Of a DNA stretch of 64,000 nucleotides, positions 10,014 through 20,904 are shown in pieces. The translations under genes were made by a program, and so were the position numbers. The notes below the pieces were generated by a model, which was given only the letters and a program-made list of their open reading frames with translations, searched no databases and was not told where the DNA came from. Source of the DNA: Acidilutibacter cellobiosedens (lineage in GTDB: Bacteria > Bacillota > Clostridia > Tissierellales > Acidilutibacteraceae); NCBI RefSeq assembly GCF_004103715.1, contig NZ_CP035282.1, forward strand, positions 2,966,673 to 3,030,672. Reading direction: 5' to 3'. Position 1 is the stretch's first letter, and every line of letters begins with the position of its first letter.

Positions 10014-10199
10014 CTACCAGCTAGCTTTTTTAACTCCCGGGATTTGACCCTTATATGCTAATTCTCTAAAGCATATACGGCATATACCGTATTTTCTTAA
10101 GTAGCCATGTGGTCTTCCACAAATCTTACATCTATTATGCTCTCTTGTACTGAATTTTTGATTTCTTTGCTGCTTATTAATCATTGATTTTTTTGCCAA
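10014..10199 (-). CDS. rpsZ: 30S ribosomal protein S14, zinc type
   Basis: 61 residues, the short form. Zinc ligands are in [20 protein letters not shown], two CxxC pairs. The end is [14 protein letters not shown], typical of rpsN1/rpsZ. It lies between rplE and rpsH, the primary S14 locus. A non-zinc paralogue used under zinc starvation in some Firmicutes is not seen here. Confidence 0.98.
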   Translation of the reverse strand: MAKKSMINKQQRNQKFSTREHNRCKICGRPHGYLRKYGICRICFRELAYKGQIPGVKKASW

Positions 10200-10217
10200 A
10201 TTTTTCTCCCTCCTTCT

Positions 10218-10760
10218 TTATTTTCTGAAAGGCATTCCCATTAGATCCAAAAACCCCTTGGCTTCTTCATCAGTTTTTGCTGTAGTAACAATTATTACAT
10301 CTAATCCTCTTATGGCATCGACCTTATCATACTCTATTTCAGGGAAAATCAATTGTTCTTTTATTCCTAACGCATAATTTCCTCTTCCATCAAAGGATGC
10401 TGGATTTGTTCCTCTAAAATCTCTTACCCTCGGAAGTGCTACGTTCATTAATTTATCTAAAAAATCATACATTCTTTCTCCTCTAAGAGTAACTTTTGCC
10501 CCTACCGACATTCCTTCACGAACTTTAAAATTTGCAATTGATTTTTTTGCTTTTGTAACAATTGGCCTTTGTCCAGAGATCATTGTCATTTCCTCTACTG
10601 CATTCTCCAAAGACTTAGGGTTTTCTCTGGCTTCTCCAATTCCCATGTTTAATACGATTTTTTCTAATTTTGGTACTTCCATTATATTTTTATATTGAAA
10701 TTTTTCCATCAATCCAGGAACAACATCATTTATATACTTTTCTTTAAGTCTGGAAGTCAT
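10218..10760 (-). CDS. rplE: 50S ribosomal protein L5
   Basis: 180 residues. Motifs: [50 protein letters not shown] and [16 protein letters not shown]5 binds 5S rRNA and the P-site tRNA elbow. It lies between rplX and rpsZ, with GGGAGG before the ATG. Confidence 0.99.
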   Translation of the reverse strand: MTSRLKEKYINDVVPGLMEKFQYKNIMEVPKLEKIVLNMGIGEARENPKSLENAVEEMTMISGQRPIVTKAKKSIANFKVREGMSVGAKVTLRGERMYDFLDKLMNVALPRVRDFRGTNPASFDGRGNYALGIKEQLIFPEIEYDKVDAIRGLDVIIVTTAKTDEEAKGFLDLMGMPFRK

Positions 10761-10786
10761 CCTTATTACCTCCCTTCGATAATCAA

Positions 10787-11101
10787 CTATTTATCAATTA
10801 CTTCCCCACATTTTTTACAATATCTTACCTTTTTACCGTCTTCAAGGAATTTATGTCCTAATCTTACACCTTTTTTATCCTTATCACAAAAATACATCGC
10901 CTTTGAAGCATTTATAGGGCCTTCCTGATGAACAATTCCACCTTCTTGATTAGGTCCCTGAGCCTTTTTATGTTTAGTCAATACGTTTATACCTTCAACT
11001 ATAATTCTATTCTCTTTAGGCATAACCTTTAATATTTTTCCTTTTTTCCCTTTATCTTTTCCTGATACGATTACAACTGTATCTCCACTCTTAACATGCA
11101 T
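10787..11101 (-). CDS. rplX: 50S ribosomal protein L24
   Basis: 104 residues. A KOW domain at the N-terminus ([20 protein letters not shown]) and the family segment [20 protein letters not shown]. The C-terminal part carries [14 protein letters not shown] and [10 protein letters not shown]24 is an assembly initiator on 23S rRNA domain I. It lies between rplN and rplE. Confidence 0.99.
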   Translation of the reverse strand: MHVKSGDTVVIVSGKDKGKKGKILKVMPKENRIIVEGINVLTKHKKAQGPNQEGGIVHQEGPINASKAMYFCDKDKKGVRLGHKFLEDGKKVRYCKKCGEVIDK

Positions 11102-11119
11102 ACTGTCTCACACCTCCTC

Positions 11120-11488
11120 CTATAATACTTCTGGTGCTAAAGATATAATCTTCATATAGTTTCCTTTCCTTAATTCTCTGGTTACAGGTCCAAAAATACG
11201 AGTGCCTACCGGTTGTTTATCATCTTTTATTATAACTGCTGCATTTTCATCAAATTTAATATAGCTTCCGTCGTTTCTTCTGACTCCTTGCTTAGTTCTT
11301 ACTATAACGGCTTTAACTACGTCTCCTTTTTTAACAACACCTCCAGGTGTTGCACTTTTAACCGCACACACTACCACATCTCCTACATAACCAAACTTTC
11401 TTTTTGAACCTCCCATAACTCTTATCACTAATAGCTCTTTCGCGCCTGAGTTATCCGCAACTTTAAGACGGCTTTCATTTTGTATCAT
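11120..11488 (-). CDS. rplN: 50S ribosomal protein L14
   Basis: 122 residues, exact usual length. Motifs: [20 protein letters not shown] at the N-terminus, [35 protein letters not shown] and the end [12 protein letters not shown]14 makes intersubunit bridges. It lies between rpsQ and rplX. Confidence 0.99.
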   Translation of the reverse strand: MIQNESRLKVADNSGAKELLVIRVMGGSKRKFGYVGDVVVCAVKSATPGGVVKKGDVVKAVIVRTKQGVRRNDGSYIKFDENAAVIIKDDKQPVGTRIFGPVTRELRKGNYMKIISLAPEVL

Positions 11489-11516
11489 GAGAATACCTCC
11501 TTTCCAACAATCAGGA

Positions 11517-11771
11517 CTATTTTGCTTTTTCTACTATATCAACAACTCTCCATCTTTTTTCTTTGCTCAATGGTCTAGTTTCCATTATTCTCACAGTATC
11601 TCCGATTCCGCATTCATTATTTTCATCATGTGCTTTAAATTTGCTGGTTCTCTTTATTTGCTTTTTGTATAAAGGATGTTTAACAAGTGTTTCCACTGAA
11701 ACTACTACTGTTTTCTCCATCTTATCACTTACTACTTTTCCTATTTTTACTTTTCTGTTTTTTCTTTCCAT
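11517..11771 (-). CDS. rpsQ: 30S ribosomal protein S17
   Basis: 84 residues, OB-fold. Motifs: [39 protein letters not shown] and [21 protein letters not shown]17 is a primary binder of 16S rRNA. It lies between rpmC and rplN; AAAGGAGG precedes the ATG. Confidence 0.99.
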   Translation of the reverse strand: MERKNRKVKIGKVVSDKMEKTVVVSVETLVKHPLYKKQIKRTSKFKAHDENNECGIGDTVRIMETRPLSKEKRWRVVDIVEKAK

Positions 11772-11778
11772 ATGAAGC

Positions 11779-11985
11779 CTAGACCTCCTTTCCTATTCCG
11801 AGTTCTCTTTCCCTCATCAATGTTTTAACTCTCGCTATATCCTTCCTAACAGCTTTAATCCTCATAGGATTATCCAACTGTCCTGTAGCTAATTGAAATC
11901 TTAAATTAAATAATTCACTTTTTAACTCCAACAATTTATTGTTTAACTCCTGACTAGTCAGTTGTCTAATTTCATTAGCTTTCAT
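11779..11985 (-). CDS. rpmC: 50S ribosomal protein L29
   Basis: 68 residues starting [16 protein letters not shown]. An in-frame extension of 14 codons lies wholly inside rplP and lacks a ribosome site, so the internal ATG is preferred; it overlaps the end of rplP by 11 bp. The segment [20 protein letters not shown] is the L29 signature. L29 lies beside the exit tunnel where trigger factor and SRP bind. Confidence 0.97.
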   Translation of the reverse strand: MKANEIRQLTSQELNNKLLELKSELFNLRFQLATGQLDNPMRIKAVRKDIARVKTLMRERELGIGKEV

Positions 11986-12418
11986 TAGCTTCACCACCCT
12001 TTTCCTGCACGTCTTCACGAGTGACAAATTTACATTTTATAGGCAACTTATTTGATGCTAACCTCATAGCCTCTTTTGCTGTATCTTCATCAATTCCGCC
12101 CATTTCAAACAATATTCTGCCTGGTTTTACAACCGCTACCCAATATTCTGGTGATCCTTTACCTGAACCCATACGAGTTTCAGCCGGCTTTTCCGTAACT
12201 GGTTTATCAGGAAATATTTTTATCCACACATTCCCGCCTCTTTTTATATATCTCGTCATTGCACGTCTCGCCGATTCTATTTGATTTGAAGTAATCCATG
12301 CCGGTTCAAGGGCTTGCAGACCATAATCTCCGTATGTTATTGTATTACCGCGAGTTGCTTTACCTTTCATTCTTCCTCTATGGACTCTACGAAATTTAAC
12401 TCTTTTTGGCATTAACAT
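11975..12418 (-). CDS. rplP: 50S ribosomal protein L16
   Basis: 147 residues. Starts [19 protein letters not shown], then [39 protein letters not shown] and [20 protein letters not shown]. The conserved Arg in the RMGSGKG loop, hydroxylated in some bacteria, is present. L16 organises the A-site tRNA region. It overlaps rpmC at its 3' end. Confidence 0.99.
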   Translation of the reverse strand: MLMPKRVKFRRVHRGRMKGKATRGNTITYGDYGLQALEPAWITSNQIESARRAMTRYIKRGGNVWIKIFPDKPVTEKPAETRMGSGKGSPEYWVAVVKPGRILFEMGGIDEDTAKEAMRLASNKLPIKCKFVTREDVQEKGGEANES

Positions 12419-12451
12419 TATACTTTCCTCCTTCCTACAGCTATTATATAG

Positions 12452-13126
12452 CTATTTCCCAACATTTTCAGTTTGTACTTCTCCTTCTACTTTTTTAGTA
12501 GGAAGAACCTCTCCTTTATATAGCCATACTTTAACGCCCAGCTTTCCATAAGTAGTATTGGCCTCAGCAAAGCCATAATCAATATCCGCTCTTAAAGTTT
12601 GAAGAGGTATTGTTCCTTCACTGTATCCTTCTGTCCTTGCCATATCCGCACCACCAAGTCTTCCAGCTATAGCAGTCTTTATTCCTAATGCTCCTGATCT
12701 CATTGTTCTTGTAATAGCTTGCTTCATTGCTCTTCTAAAAGAAACCCTTTTTTCCAATTGAGCTGCAATATTTTCAGCAACGAGCTGTGCATCCAATTCA
12801 GGAATTTTTATTTCTTCGACATTTATTATTACGTTCTTTTCAGTCATCTTTTCTATATCTTTTCTTAACTCCTCTACTCCCTGACCGCCTTTGCCTATTA
12901 CCATACCTGGCTTTGATGTAAATACGGTTACTTTAACTCTGTTAGCCGCTCTTTCTATTTCAACTCTAGATATTCCTGATATATAAAGTTTCTCTTTTAC
13001 ATATTCACGAATATTGAAGTCCTCAATTAACAGATCGCTAAAATTTTTTTTATCAGCAAACCATTTTGAATCCCATTCTTTTATGATCCCAATTCTTAGA
13101 CCATGTGGGTTAACTTTTTGACCCAT
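12452..13126 (-). CDS. rpsC: 30S ribosomal protein S3
   Basis: 224 residues. The N-terminus is [20 protein letters not shown]; a KH domain carries [16 protein letters not shown], a slightly longer loop than the usual GxxG; the C-terminal domain has [20 protein letters not shown] and [20 protein letters not shown]3 helps unwind mRNA at the entry channel. It lies between rplV and rplP. Confidence 0.99.
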   Translation of the reverse strand: MGQKVNPHGLRIGIIKEWDSKWFADKKNFSDLLIEDFNIREYVKEKLYISGISRVEIERAANRVKVTVFTSKPGMVIGKGGQGVEELRKDIEKMTEKNVIINVEEIKIPELDAQLVAENIAAQLEKRVSFRRAMKQAITRTMRSGALGIKTAIAGRLGGADMARTEGYSEGTIPLQTLRADIDYGFAEANTTYGKLGVKVWLYKGEVLPTKKVEGEVQTENVGK

Positions 13127-13143
13127 TAATCATCCCTCCTTTT

Positions 13144-13479
13144 CTATTCTTTTTCTTTTACCGTTACACCTATGTGACTGCTCCTCTTTAAAATAGGATA
13201 TGCCATTCCCTTAGCTCTCGGTCTCCATCTTTTTAAAGTAGGCCCATCATTTGCATAAGCCTCTGCTACATAAAGATTTTCTCTATCTAAATTAAAATTA
13301 TTTTCAGCATTAGCAACAGCAGATGTTAAAACCTTTTTTAATACTTTAGCGCCTCTTTTAGGAGTATATCTGAGAATAGCAAGAGCTTCATCTACTTGCT
13401 TCCCCCTAATTTCTTTACATATAAAATTAACCTTTAAAGGCGATATTCGCACATATTTAGCTATAGCCTTAGCTTCCAT
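13144..13479 (-). CDS. rplV: 50S ribosomal protein L22
   Basis: 111 residues starting [16 protein letters not shown], with GAAGGAGGGATT before the ATG; a six-codon extension includes this ribosome site and is rejected. Motifs: [33 protein letters not shown] and [18 protein letters not shown], the loop that lines the exit tunnel and contributes to macrolide sensitivity. It looks unaltered. Confidence 0.98.
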   Translation of the reverse strand: MEAKAIAKYVRISPLKVNFICKEIRGKQVDEALAILRYTPKRGAKVLKKVLTSAVANAENNFNLDRENLYVAEAYANDGPTLKRWRPRAKGMAYPILKRSSHIGVTVKEKE

Positions 13480-13500
13480 TGGGAATCCCTCCTTCACTCA

Positions 13501-13785
13501 TTATTTCAACGCAGTTGACTTTTCCGTTTTATTTCCATGTCCTCTGAAAGTTCTGGTAGGAACAAATTCACCAAGTTTATGTCCAACCATATCTTCGGTT
13601 ATATAAATAGGTACATGTTTTCTTCCATCATGAACAGCAATAGTATGACTAACCATTTGCGGAAAGATAGTTGAACGACGTGACCAAGTTTTTATAACCT
13701 TTTTGTCATTCTTCTTATTCAATTCCTCAACTTTTTTTAGAAGATGATCATCACAAAATGGTCCTTTCTTTAGAGATCTACTCAT
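13501..13785 (-). CDS. rpsS: 30S ribosomal protein S19
   Basis: 94 residues, usual length. Starts [19 protein letters not shown]; further motifs [40 protein letters not shown] and [12 protein letters not shown]19 sits in the 30S head with S13. It lies between rplB and rplV. Confidence 0.99.
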   Translation of the reverse strand: MSRSLKKGPFCDDHLLKKVEELNKKNDKKVIKTWSRRSTIFPQMVSHTIAVHDGRKHVPIYITEDMVGHKLGEFVPTRTFRGHGNKTEKSTALK

Positions 13786-13812
13786 ATTTATCCTCCTTCC
13801 TACAAATAAGTC

Positions 13813-14643
13813 CTATTTAGTCCTTCTTCTTATAATATATTTATCAGATTTTTTCTTTTTATCCCTTGTTTTAAGTCCAAGAGCAGGTTTTCCCCAAGGA
13901 GTCACAGGCGAAGGCATTCCAATCGGAGCTTTTCCTTCTCCACCACCATGGGGGTGATCACAAGGATTCATAGCACTACCTCTTACTGTAGGTCTGATTC
14001 CCATATGTCTCTTTCTTCCTGCTTTCCCTATTTTTATATTTTCATGATCTAAGTTTCCTACTTGACCAATCGTAGCTCTACATTCTACTCTTACCATTCT
14101 AAATTCTCCGGAAGGTAATCTCAATTGTGCATAATTTCCTTCTTTACCCATAAGTTGAGCTACGGCTCCTGCCGAACGAACAATTTGCCCGCCCTTTCCT
14201 GCTTTAAGCTCTATATTGTGTATATTTGTACCTACCGGTATATTTTTTAACGGAAGAGTATTCCCAACTTTTATATCTGAATCAATACCTGATTCTATTG
14301 CATCTCCAACTTTTAAACCAAATGGAGCAAGGATATACCTTTTTTCGCCATCTACATAGTTTATAAGTGCAATATTTGCAGTTCTGTTTGGGTCGTATTC
14401 AATAGCAGCTACTTTGCCTGGAATTCCGTCTTTATTTCTTTTAAAATCTATCATTCTATATTTTCTTCTTGCACCGCCGCCTCTATGACGAATAGTAATT
14501 CTTCCTTGAGCATTTCTTCCACTATTCTTTTTTAAGCTTACCAATAACGATTTCTCCGGATCTTTTTCAGAAATTTCCTCAAAAGATGAAACGGTCATCT
14601 GTCTTATTGCTGGAGAAGTTGGTTTATATCCTTTTATACCCAT
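13813..14643 (-). CDS. rplB: 50S ribosomal protein L2
   Basis: 276 residues. Motifs: [40 protein letters not shown], the SH3-like central domain, and the C-terminal [20 protein letters not shown] then [20 protein letters not shown]. The conserved histidine of the PHGGGEG loop, near the peptidyl transferase centre, is present. The gene lies between rplW and rpsS. Confidence 0.99.
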   Translation of the reverse strand: MGIKGYKPTSPAIRQMTVSSFEEISEKDPEKSLLVSLKKNSGRNAQGRITIRHRGGGARRKYRMIDFKRNKDGIPGKVAAIEYDPNRTANIALINYVDGEKRYILAPFGLKVGDAIESGIDSDIKVGNTLPLKNIPVGTNIHNIELKAGKGGQIVRSAGAVAQLMGKEGNYAQLRLPSGEFRMVRVECRATIGQVGNLDHENIKIGKAGRKRHMGIRPTVRGSAMNPCDHPHGGGEGKAPIGMPSPVTPWGKPALGLKTRDKKKKSDKYIIRRRTK

Positions 14644-14671
14644 TACTATTCCCTCCTTCTTTTAAAAATTT

Positions 14672-14965
14672 CTATTCCATTCCTTCGAAGAATTCAATCT
14701 TCTTACTGTCTTCAGTTAATTTAACTATGGCTTTCTTCCAGCTCGGCCTTCTACCTACATTAGAACCCATTCTTTTTTCTTTTCCAAGCATATTCATTGT
14801 ATTTACCTTTTTTACCTTCACTCCAAATATCGATTCCACAGCCTTTTTAATTTCAGATTTATTAGCTTTTTTATCTACTACAAAAGTATATTTTCCATCC
14901 GCCATATTATCCATACTCTGTTCAGTAATAATAGGTCTAATAATAATATCGTGTGGGATACGCAT
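14672..14965 (-). CDS. rplW: 50S ribosomal protein L23
   Basis: 97 residues. Starts [20 protein letters not shown]; the core [20 protein letters not shown] and [20 protein letters not shown] are typical. L23 docks trigger factor and SRP at the exit tunnel. Its ATG shares a base with the rplD stop (TAATG), which suggests coupled translation. Confidence 0.98.
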   Translation of the reverse strand: MRIPHDIIIRPIITEQSMDNMADGKYTFVVDKKANKSEIKKAVESIFGVKVKKVNTMNMLGKEKRMGSNVGRRPSWKKAIVKLTEDSKKIEFFEGME

Positions 14966-15588
14966 TATGCATACACCTCCTCCACTTTTCTTACTGCATC
15001 CTCTGTTATGATGAATAAATCATATTTAAGAACATCATATACATTTAATGTATTTACAGAAGTTGTCTCAACAGCAGGAATATTTCTTGCTGATCTCACT
15101 ATGTCTTCATCCTTTTCACTCATTACAATCAAAGCCTTTTTGTCTACTTTCAAATTGTTAAGAATTTTAGCCATTTCTTTTGTCTTTGGTTGGTCCAATA
15201 GCAACTCATTCAATACTATTATTTCATTATTTAAAACTTTCGAAGATAAAGCACTTTTTATTGCTGCCCTTCTAACCTTTTTGGGAACTCTATAGCTATA
15301 ATCCCTTGGTTTTGGTGGAAATACTATCCCGCCTTTTCTCCATTGAGGAGATCTTATGCTTCCCTGACGTGCTCTTCCAGTGCCTTTCTGTCTCCAAGGT
15401 TTTCTTCCTCCGCCTCTTACTTCAGCTCTTGTTTTAGCTGAATGAGTTCCTTGTCTTCTATTCGCAAGTTGGTTTTTAACTACTTCATATAGCACGTGTT
15501 GATTAATTTCTGCTCCAAACACATTTTCAGACAAATCAATTTCTCCAACTTGTTCTCCTGATATATTATAAACATTTACTTTTGGCAT
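14965..15588 (-). CDS. rplD: 50S ribosomal protein L4
   Basis: 207 residues. Starts [20 protein letters not shown]. The extended loop [20 protein letters not shown] reaches the exit tunnel and is the usual macrolide-resistance hot spot, here of normal sequence. L4 represses the S10 operon in E. coli by binding the leader; whether it does so here through the long rpsJ leader is unknown. Confidence 0.99.
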   Translation of the reverse strand: MPKVNVYNISGEQVGEIDLSENVFGAEINQHVLYEVVKNQLANRRQGTHSAKTRAEVRGGGRKPWRQKGTGRARQGSIRSPQWRKGGIVFPPKPRDYSYRVPKKVRRAAIKSALSSKVLNNEIIVLNELLLDQPKTKEMAKILNNLKVDKKALIVMSEKDEDIVRSARNIPAVETTSVNTLNVYDVLKYDLFIITEDAVRKVEEVYA

Positions 15589-15605
15589 ACCATATCCTCC
15601 TTTCC

Positions 15606-16232
15606 TTAAGCTTTAACACTACTTTTTATCAATAGTAGTCCGCTTTTAGGTCCCGGTACCGCACCTTTGATAAGAATTAAATTCTTGTCCGCATCCACTT
15701 TCACAACTTCAAGATTTTGCACTGTCACTCTCTCATTTCCCATATGTCCAGACATCTTTTTCCCTTTTAAAACTCTGCCGGGATAAGTACCTGCAGACAT
15801 TCCACCTACTGCTCTGTGGTATTTAGAACCATGAGTTTCAGGACCTCTTCCATGCCCGTATCTTTTTATAGGACCTTGGGTTCCCTTACCTTTGGAAGTG
15901 CCTGCTACGTCTACTCTTTCTCCCGAAACAAATATATCGGCCTTTATTTCCTGACCAATTTCATATTCATCAATATTATCAACTCTAAACTCTCTTAAAA
16001 ATTTCTTAACTTCCACATGAGATTTAGCAAAATGCCCTTTTCTTGGTTTATTTGCTTTTCTCTCTTTTAAGGAAGAAAATCCTACTTGAATTGCATTATA
16101 CCCTTCTTTTTCAACCGTTTTCTTTTGAACAACAGTCAATGGTCCTGCTTCTACAACAGTAACCGGAACTACCGTTCCATCGTCCTGAAATATCTGAGTC
16201 ATACCTATTTTCTTACCCAATATCTTTTTCAT
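15606..16232 (-). CDS. rplC: 50S ribosomal protein L3
   Basis: 208 residues. Starts [20 protein letters not shown]; motifs [33 protein letters not shown] and [21 protein letters not shown]3 is an early assembly protein next to the peptidyl transferase centre. It is the second gene of the S10 operon, after rpsJ. Confidence 0.99.
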   Translation of the reverse strand: MKKILGKKIGMTQIFQDDGTVVPVTVVEAGPLTVVQKKTVEKEGYNAIQVGFSSLKERKANKPRKGHFAKSHVEVKKFLREFRVDNIDEYEIGQEIKADIFVSGERVDVAGTSKGKGTQGPIKRYGHGRGPETHGSKYHRAVGGMSAGTYPGRVLKGKKMSGHMGNERVTVQNLEVVKVDADKNLILIKGAVPGPKSGLLLIKSSVKA

Positions 16233-16292
16233 TTCTGCACCTCCTATTATCTTACAGCGGATTGTTTAATAAAAAACAATCATTCCAAGAAA

Positions 16293-16616
16293 TTATAGTT
16301 TTATCTCAATATCCACTCCAGCCGGCAAATTAAGTTTCATTAAAGCATCCACAGTCTTTTGATTTGGACTTAAGATATCAATTAATCTCTTATGGGTTCT
16401 CTGCTCAAATTGTTCCCTTGAATCTTTATACTTATGGACAGCTCTCAATATTGTTATAACTTCTCTCTCCGTTGGAAGGGGTACTGGTCCTGATACCTGA
16501 GCTCCAGTTCTTTTAGCGGTTTCAACAATCTTTTGAGCTGACGTGTCCAAAAGCTCATGATCATAAGCTTTTAACCTAATTCTAATTTTTTGTCTTTCAT
16601 CACTTTTACTTGACAT
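16293..16616 (-). CDS. rpsJ: 30S ribosomal protein S10
   Basis: 107 residues starting [21 protein letters not shown] 21-codon upstream extension is rejected because GGAGGG lies just before this ATG and the upstream part runs through a leader hairpin. Signatures: [33 protein letters not shown] and [17 protein letters not shown]10 is also NusE, an antitermination partner of NusB. First gene of the S10 operon, behind a long leader. Confidence 0.98.
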   Translation of the reverse strand: MSSKSDERQKIRIRLKAYDHELLDTSAQKIVETAKRTGAQVSGPVPLPTEREVITILRAVHKYKDSREQFEQRTHKRLIDILSPNQKTVDALMKLNLPAGVDIEIKL

Positions 16617-16812
16617 AAACTTCCCTCCTTCTATCGTATGTTGGATTTCACTACATACGACATGGAATTGCCCATACACTCATCCGTGCGTGTTGTGTTT
16701 TTGTTGAAACAGCAACTCCAGTCGCCCGATTCTTAACCGGACATTCTCAGCAAAAATTCCCTGTAAACAGCAACCTTTTGCTTCATCGCAATGCTAAAAA
16801 TTGCACACTTTA
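16617..16812 (-). promoter_or_regulatory. Structured leader of the S10 operon
   Basis: About 190 nt are transcribed before rpsJ. On the minus strand a highly structured segment (about 16715-16760) carries GAATGTCCGGTTAAGAATCG then GGCGACTGGAGTTGCTG. Just upstream of the ribosome site, TCGTATGT and ACATACGA pair around an 11-nt loop (about 16630-16660). GC content is clearly above the flanks. The length and structure suggest an autoregulatory ribosomal-protein leader, by analogy with L4 control of the S10 operon, but the ligand is not shown by the sequence. Confidence 0.6.
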
Positions 16813-16814
16813 TT

Positions 16815-16843
16815 ATTTTATAGCATATTTCAAAAAAACTCAA
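16815..16843 (-). promoter_or_regulatory. Promoter of the S10 operon
   Basis: Minus strand: -35 TTGAGT (16838-16843), 17-nt spacer, -10 TAAAAT (16815-16820). It lies after the tuf terminator and gives a leader of roughly 200 nt before rpsJ, so the S10 operon has its own promoter here. Confidence 0.7.
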
Positions 16844-16908
16844 GACCTTTTGTGATTTTTTTAAAATATTTTACGAGATATAAGATTTCAAATAGGAATT
16901 ATATAGAC

Positions 16909-16942
16909 ATTAAAAGAAGGGTTACTGCCCTTCCTTTAATGC
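16909..16942 (-). terminator. Terminator after fusA-linked tuf
   Basis: Minus strand hairpin ATTAAAGGAAGGG-loop-CCCTTCTTTTAAT starting about 20 nt after the tuf stop. The U-tract is short (TTTTAAT). It separates the str operon from the S10 operon promoter. Confidence 0.7.
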
Positions 16943-16961
16943 AATAAAGTTATATTAAATT

Positions 16962-18155
16962 TTATTCAATAATCTTGCTGACTACTCCAGCTCCAACTGT
17001 CTTTCCGCCTTCTCTGATTGCAAATCTTAATCCCTCTTCCATTGCTATCGGCGTTATTAATTCTATCTTGAAGTTCGCATGGTCTCCAGGCATTACCATC
17101 TCTACTCCTTCTTCCAACTCTATGTTCCCAGTTACATCCGTTGTCCTGAAGTAAAACTGAGGTCTATATCCGTTGAAAAATGGTGTATGCCTTCCTCCCT
17201 CTTCTTTCGTCAATACATATACTTGGGCGTTAAATTTTGTATGGGGTGTTATGCTCTTCGGTTTCGCCAATACTTGCCCTCTTTCTATTTCTGCTCTCTG
17301 TACTCCTCTTAATAATGCTCCTATATTATCTCCTGCCTGCGCTTCGTCCAATATCTTCCTGAACATCTCTAATCCTGTTACTACTACTGTCCTCGGCTCT
17401 GTCGACAATCCTACTATCTCTACATTGTCTCCTACTTTTAATACTCCTCTTTCTACTCTTCCTGTTGCTACTGTCCCTCTGCCTGTTATACTGAATATAT
17501 CTTCTACCGGCATTAAGAATGGTTTATCTGTTTCTCTCTTCGGCTGCGGTATCTCTTCATCTACTACATCCATTAATTCTATTATCTTGTCTCCCCATTT
17601 CCCGTCCGGATCTTCTAATGCTTTCAATGCTGACCCTACTACTATCTTCGTATTGTCTCCGTCAAATTCATATTCATTTAACAGGTCTCTTACTTCCATC
17701 TCTACTAATTCTATTAATTCAGGATCATCTACCATATCTGCTTTATTTAAAAATACTACTATCTTTGGTACTCCTACCTGTCTTGCCAGCAATATATGCT
17801 CCCTTGTCTGAGGCATTGGCCCGTCTGCTGCTGATACTACAAGTATTGCTCCGTCCATTTGAGCTGCTCCTGTTATCATATTCTTTATATAATCTGCATG
17901 TCCCGGACAGTCTACATGGGCATAATGGCGTTTCTTCGTCTCATACTCTACGTGTGCTGTTGAGATCGTTATTCCTCTTTCTCTTTCCTCTGGAGCTTTA
18001 TCTATGTTGTCGTATGTCATTACATTACCTAATCCGTATCTCTTATTCAACACCAATGTGATTGCTGCGGTAAGCGTCGTTTTACCATGATCTACGTGTC
18101 CTATTGTTCCTATATTTACGTGTGGCTTATTTCTTTCATAATGTTGCTTTGCCAT
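16962..18155 (-). CDS. tuf: Elongation factor Tu, copy 1 (str operon)
   Basis: 397 residues. GTPase motifs [14 protein letters not shown], switch and [12 protein letters not shown] with the catalytic His, and [10 protein letters not shown]. Domains 2 and 3 are complete, ending VSKIIE. It delivers aminoacyl-tRNA to the ribosome. It follows fusA by 28 bp, the standard str-operon place. The protein is identical to the second copy at 33.0-34.2 kb except Thr252 here versus Ala252 there; DNA differs at scattered third positions, so both are real genes held alike by gene conversion or selection. Confidence 0.99.
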   Translation of the reverse strand: MAKQHYERNKPHVNIGTIGHVDHGKTTLTAAITLVLNKRYGLGNVMTYDNIDKAPEERERGITISTAHVEYETKKRHYAHVDCPGHADYIKNMITGAAQMDGAILVVSAADGPMPQTREHILLARQVGVPKIVVFLNKADMVDDPELIELVEMEVRDLLNEYEFDGDNTKIVVGSALKALEDPDGKWGDKIIELMDVVDEEIPQPKRETDKPFLMPVEDIFSITGRGTVATGRVERGVLKVGDNVEIVGLSTEPRTVVVTGLEMFRKILDEAQAGDNIGALLRGVQRAEIERGQVLAKPKSITPHTKFNAQVYVLTKEEGGRHTPFFNGYRPQFYFRTTDVTGNIELEEGVEMVMPGDHANFKIELITPIAMEEGLRFAIREGGKTVGAGVVSKIIE

Positions 18156-18183
18156 CTCTTGATTCCTCCTTAAATCTTAAATA

Positions 18184-20253
18184 TTATTTATGACCTAATA
18201 TTTTCTCAGTAACACTATTTGGCACTGGTTCATAATGATCAAACAGCATCGTATACGTTCCTCTTCCTTGAGTCTTCGAGCGAAGGGTTGTCGCATATCC
18301 AAACATTTCTGCCAAAGGCACGAATCCTCTTATAATCTGTGCCCCGCCTCTCATTTCCATTCCTTCTATTTTTCCTCTTCTCGAATTTATGTCTCCAATT
18401 ACATCCCCCATGTACTCTTCGGGAACTATTACTTCTACTTTCATATGAGGTTCCAACAATACGGGCTTTGCTTTTTTAAAAGCTTCTCTAAATCCCATAG
18501 AACCCGCAATTTTAAATGCCATTTCAGAAGAGTCGACTTCATGGTAAGAACCATCATAAAGAGTAACTTTTACATCTATTACCGGATAACCTCCCAGTAT
18601 GCCGCTTGACATTGCTTCTCTTATTCCATTATCCACAGCTGGAATATATTCCTTTGGAATAACTCCACCTGTTATTGCATTTACAAATTCATATCCCGTC
18701 TCAGACTTCAATGGCTCTATTTTTAGTTTTACATGGCCATACTGTCCATGTCCGCCTGACTGTCTGATGTATTTGCCTTCTGCTTCAGCAGGAATAGTAA
18801 TAGATTCTTTATACGCAACCTGTGGAGTTCCTACATTTGCTTCAACTTTAAACTCTCTTAAAAGTCTATCTACTATTATTTCCAAATGCAATTCTCCCAT
18901 ACCTGCTATTATTGTCTGACCTGTCTCTTCGTCTGTATAAGTCTTAAATGTAGGATCTTCTTCAGATAATTTACTTAGTGCTGTAACCATCTTTTCCTGA
19001 CTCGCTTTTGTTTTAGGTTCTATAGCAACATCTATAACCGGTTCAGGAAATTCCATGGATTCCAATATTATAGGATTGTCTTCACTGCATAGAGTATCTC
19101 CTGTTGTTGTATCTCGTAGCCCCACTGCTGCCGCAATATCTCCCGTAAAGGCTTCTTCAACTTCTTTTCGTTTATTAGCATGCATTAAAAGAATTCTTCC
19201 TATTCTTTCTTTTTTCCCTTTAGTTGAATTCAAAATGTAGCTTCCGGCCTTCAAAGAACCTGAATAAACTCTAAAATATGCAAGTTTACCAACAAAGGGA
19301 TCAGATACAATTTTAAATGCCAATGCAGAAAACGGTTCATCATCGGAGGCAATCCTTTCCTCTTCCTCATCCGAATCAACACTCATTCCCTTTACCGGTG
19401 GTATATCAGCTGGTGAAGGCATAAAATTCACAATTGCATCAAGCAAAGGTTGAATGCCTTTATTTTTATAAGCAGAGCCACAAAGTACAGGGGTCATTTC
19501 AACCTTAGTTGTAGCCACCCTTATAACTTTGACTATTTCTTCGGGAGTTATCTCTTCTCCTTCAAGATATTTTCTCATTAATTCTTCATCATGATCCGAT
19601 AAAGACTCAAGCAACTTTTCCCTATATTCAGCAGCCAAATCTTTCATATCATCAGGAATTTCTGTTATTTCTATTTTTTCTCCCAATTCATCATGATATA
19701 TTCTGGCTTTCATATTAATTAAATCCACTACTCCTATAAAATTATCTTCTTTTCCTATAGGCAGCTCAATAGGAACCGGATGAGCCTTTAGCCTTTCTTT
19801 AATCATCCTTACAGCTCTATAAAAATCTGCACCAAGTATATCCATCTTATTTATAAAAGCTATCCTGGGTACATGATACTTATCTGCCTGATGCCATACA
19901 GCTTCCGATTGAGGTTCTACTCCTCCTTTAGCACAGAAAAGCGCAACCGCACCATCGAGAACACGAAGGGATCGTTCCACTTCCACCGTAAAGTCAACAT
20001 GCCCTGGTGTGTCTATAATATTAATTCTATGATCTTTCCAGTAGCAAGTAGTAGCAGCAGATGTAATTGTTATTCCTCTTTCCTGTTCTTGTTCCATCCA
20101 ATCCATTTGGGCAGCTCCATCATGAGTCTCCCCTATCTTGTGAATTTTCCCTGTATAAAAAAGCATTCTCTCCGTAGTGGTAGTTTTACCTGCATCTATA
20201 TGAGCCATTATTCCGATATTACGTGTTTTCTCTAAGGGTAATTCTCTAGGCAC
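18184..20253 (-). CDS. fusA: Elongation factor G
   Basis: 689 residues, all five domains. G1 [16 protein letters not shown]2 [11 protein letters not shown]3 [16 protein letters not shown] with the catalytic His, G4 NKMD. Domain IV has [14 protein letters not shown] and domain [13 protein letters not shown]. It drives translocation and, with RRF, ribosome recycling. It lies between rpsG and tuf. A second, divergent EF-G-like protein lies at 55.3-57.4 kb. Confidence 0.99.
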   Translation of the reverse strand: MPRELPLEKTRNIGIMAHIDAGKTTTTERMLFYTGKIHKIGETHDGAAQMDWMEQEQERGITITSAATTCYWKDHRINIIDTPGHVDFTVEVERSLRVLDGAVALFCAKGGVEPQSEAVWHQADKYHVPRIAFINKMDILGADFYRAVRMIKERLKAHPVPIELPIGKEDNFIGVVDLINMKARIYHDELGEKIEITEIPDDMKDLAAEYREKLLESLSDHDEELMRKYLEGEEITPEEIVKVIRVATTKVEMTPVLCGSAYKNKGIQPLLDAIVNFMPSPADIPPVKGMSVDSDEEEERIASDDEPFSALAFKIVSDPFVGKLAYFRVYSGSLKAGSYILNSTKGKKERIGRILLMHANKRKEVEEAFTGDIAAAVGLRDTTTGDTLCSEDNPIILESMEFPEPVIDVAIEPKTKASQEKMVTALSKLSEEDPTFKTYTDEETGQTIIAGMGELHLEIIVDRLLREFKVEANVGTPQVAYKESITIPAEAEGKYIRQSGGHGQYGHVKLKIEPLKSETGYEFVNAITGGVIPKEYIPAVDNGIREAMSSGILGGYPVIDVKVTLYDGSYHEVDSSEMAFKIAGSMGFREAFKKAKPVLLEPHMKVEVIVPEEYMGDVIGDINSRRGKIEGMEMRGGAQIIRGFVPLAEMFGYATTLRSKTQGRGTYTMLFDHYEPVPNSVTEKILGHK

Positions 20254-20310
20254 AGTATTCTCCTCCTTTCTGTAACTGATACCTTACTATTAACTATAAA
20301 CAAATTCACA

Positions 20311-20781
20311 TTACCAACGATAGTGAGCAAAAGCCTTGTTAGCTTCAGCCATCTTATGCATATCTTCTCTTTTCTTAACACTGGACCCTGTATTATTAGC
20401 CGCATCCATTATCTCTTTTGCCAGTCTTTCTATCATTGTTTTTTCTCCACGATTTCTTGAGTAAGAAACAAGCCATCGGATAGCTAATGTTTCTCTTCTA
20501 TCTTGCCTTACTTCTATTGGTACTTGATAAGTTGCACCACCAATACGCCTTGCCTTAACTTCCAATACAGGCATGATATTGTTCATGGCCTTATAAAATA
20601 TTTCCATAGGATCTTCTCCCGTCTTTTCTTTAATGTAATCAAAAGCTCCATAAACAATACCTTGGGCAACTCCTTTTTTCCCATCCAACATAACCTTATT
20701 TATCAATTTTGTTATAATAATGTCATTATATATTGGATCTGGCATTACTTCTTTCTTTGGAATATATCCTTTTCTTGGCAC
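20311..20781 (-). CDS. rpsG: 30S ribosomal protein S7
   Basis: 156 residues with a GTG start ([20 protein letters not shown]), preceded by GGAGGGAAGTTAAA. An upstream in-frame ATG would add 16 residues and include the ribosome site, so it is rejected. Motifs: [40 protein letters not shown] and [10 protein letters not shown] at the end. S7 organises the 30S head and is an mRNA-binding autoregulator in E. coli; a hairpin lies upstream. Confidence 0.97.
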   Translation of the reverse strand: MPRKGYIPKKEVMPDPIYNDIIITKLINKVMLDGKKGVAQGIVYGAFDYIKEKTGEDPMEIFYKAMNNIMPVLEVKARRIGGATYQVPIEVRQDRRETLAIRWLVSYSRNRGEKTMIERLAKEIMDAANNTGSSVKKREDMHKMAEANKAFAHYRW

Positions 20782-20851
20782 TTTAACTTCCCTCCTTAAC
20801 CATAAAATAGTTGATTCATTGGTACTCAACAGTCAACCTGCTGACGTGCAC

Positions 20852-20896
20852 AAAAATGCATCTATATAAAAGGTATTCATACTACCTCTGCATTTT
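20852..20896 (-). promoter_or_regulatory. Hairpin in the rpsL-rpsG gap
   Basis: In the 123-bp gap on the minus strand, AAAATGCA pairs with TGCATTTT around a region that also contains GGTA/TACC, followed by TTTTTG. It may be a weak terminator or a translational operator. In E. coli S7 binds the rpsL-rpsG junction; the location is the same but no sequence proof is available. Confidence 0.45.
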
Positions 20897-20904
20897 AAGC
20901 ACAA

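Noticed and set aside
17173-18061. Long open frames opposite tuf (and the same at 33207-34095)
   Set aside because: Antisense shadows of the codon bias in tuf; low-complexity Ser/Leu-rich translations, no ribosome sites, and present equally in both copies.
20782-20829. N-terminal extension of S7 from an upstream ATG
   Set aside because: The extension codes through the ribosome site of the GTG start and has no likeness to S7.
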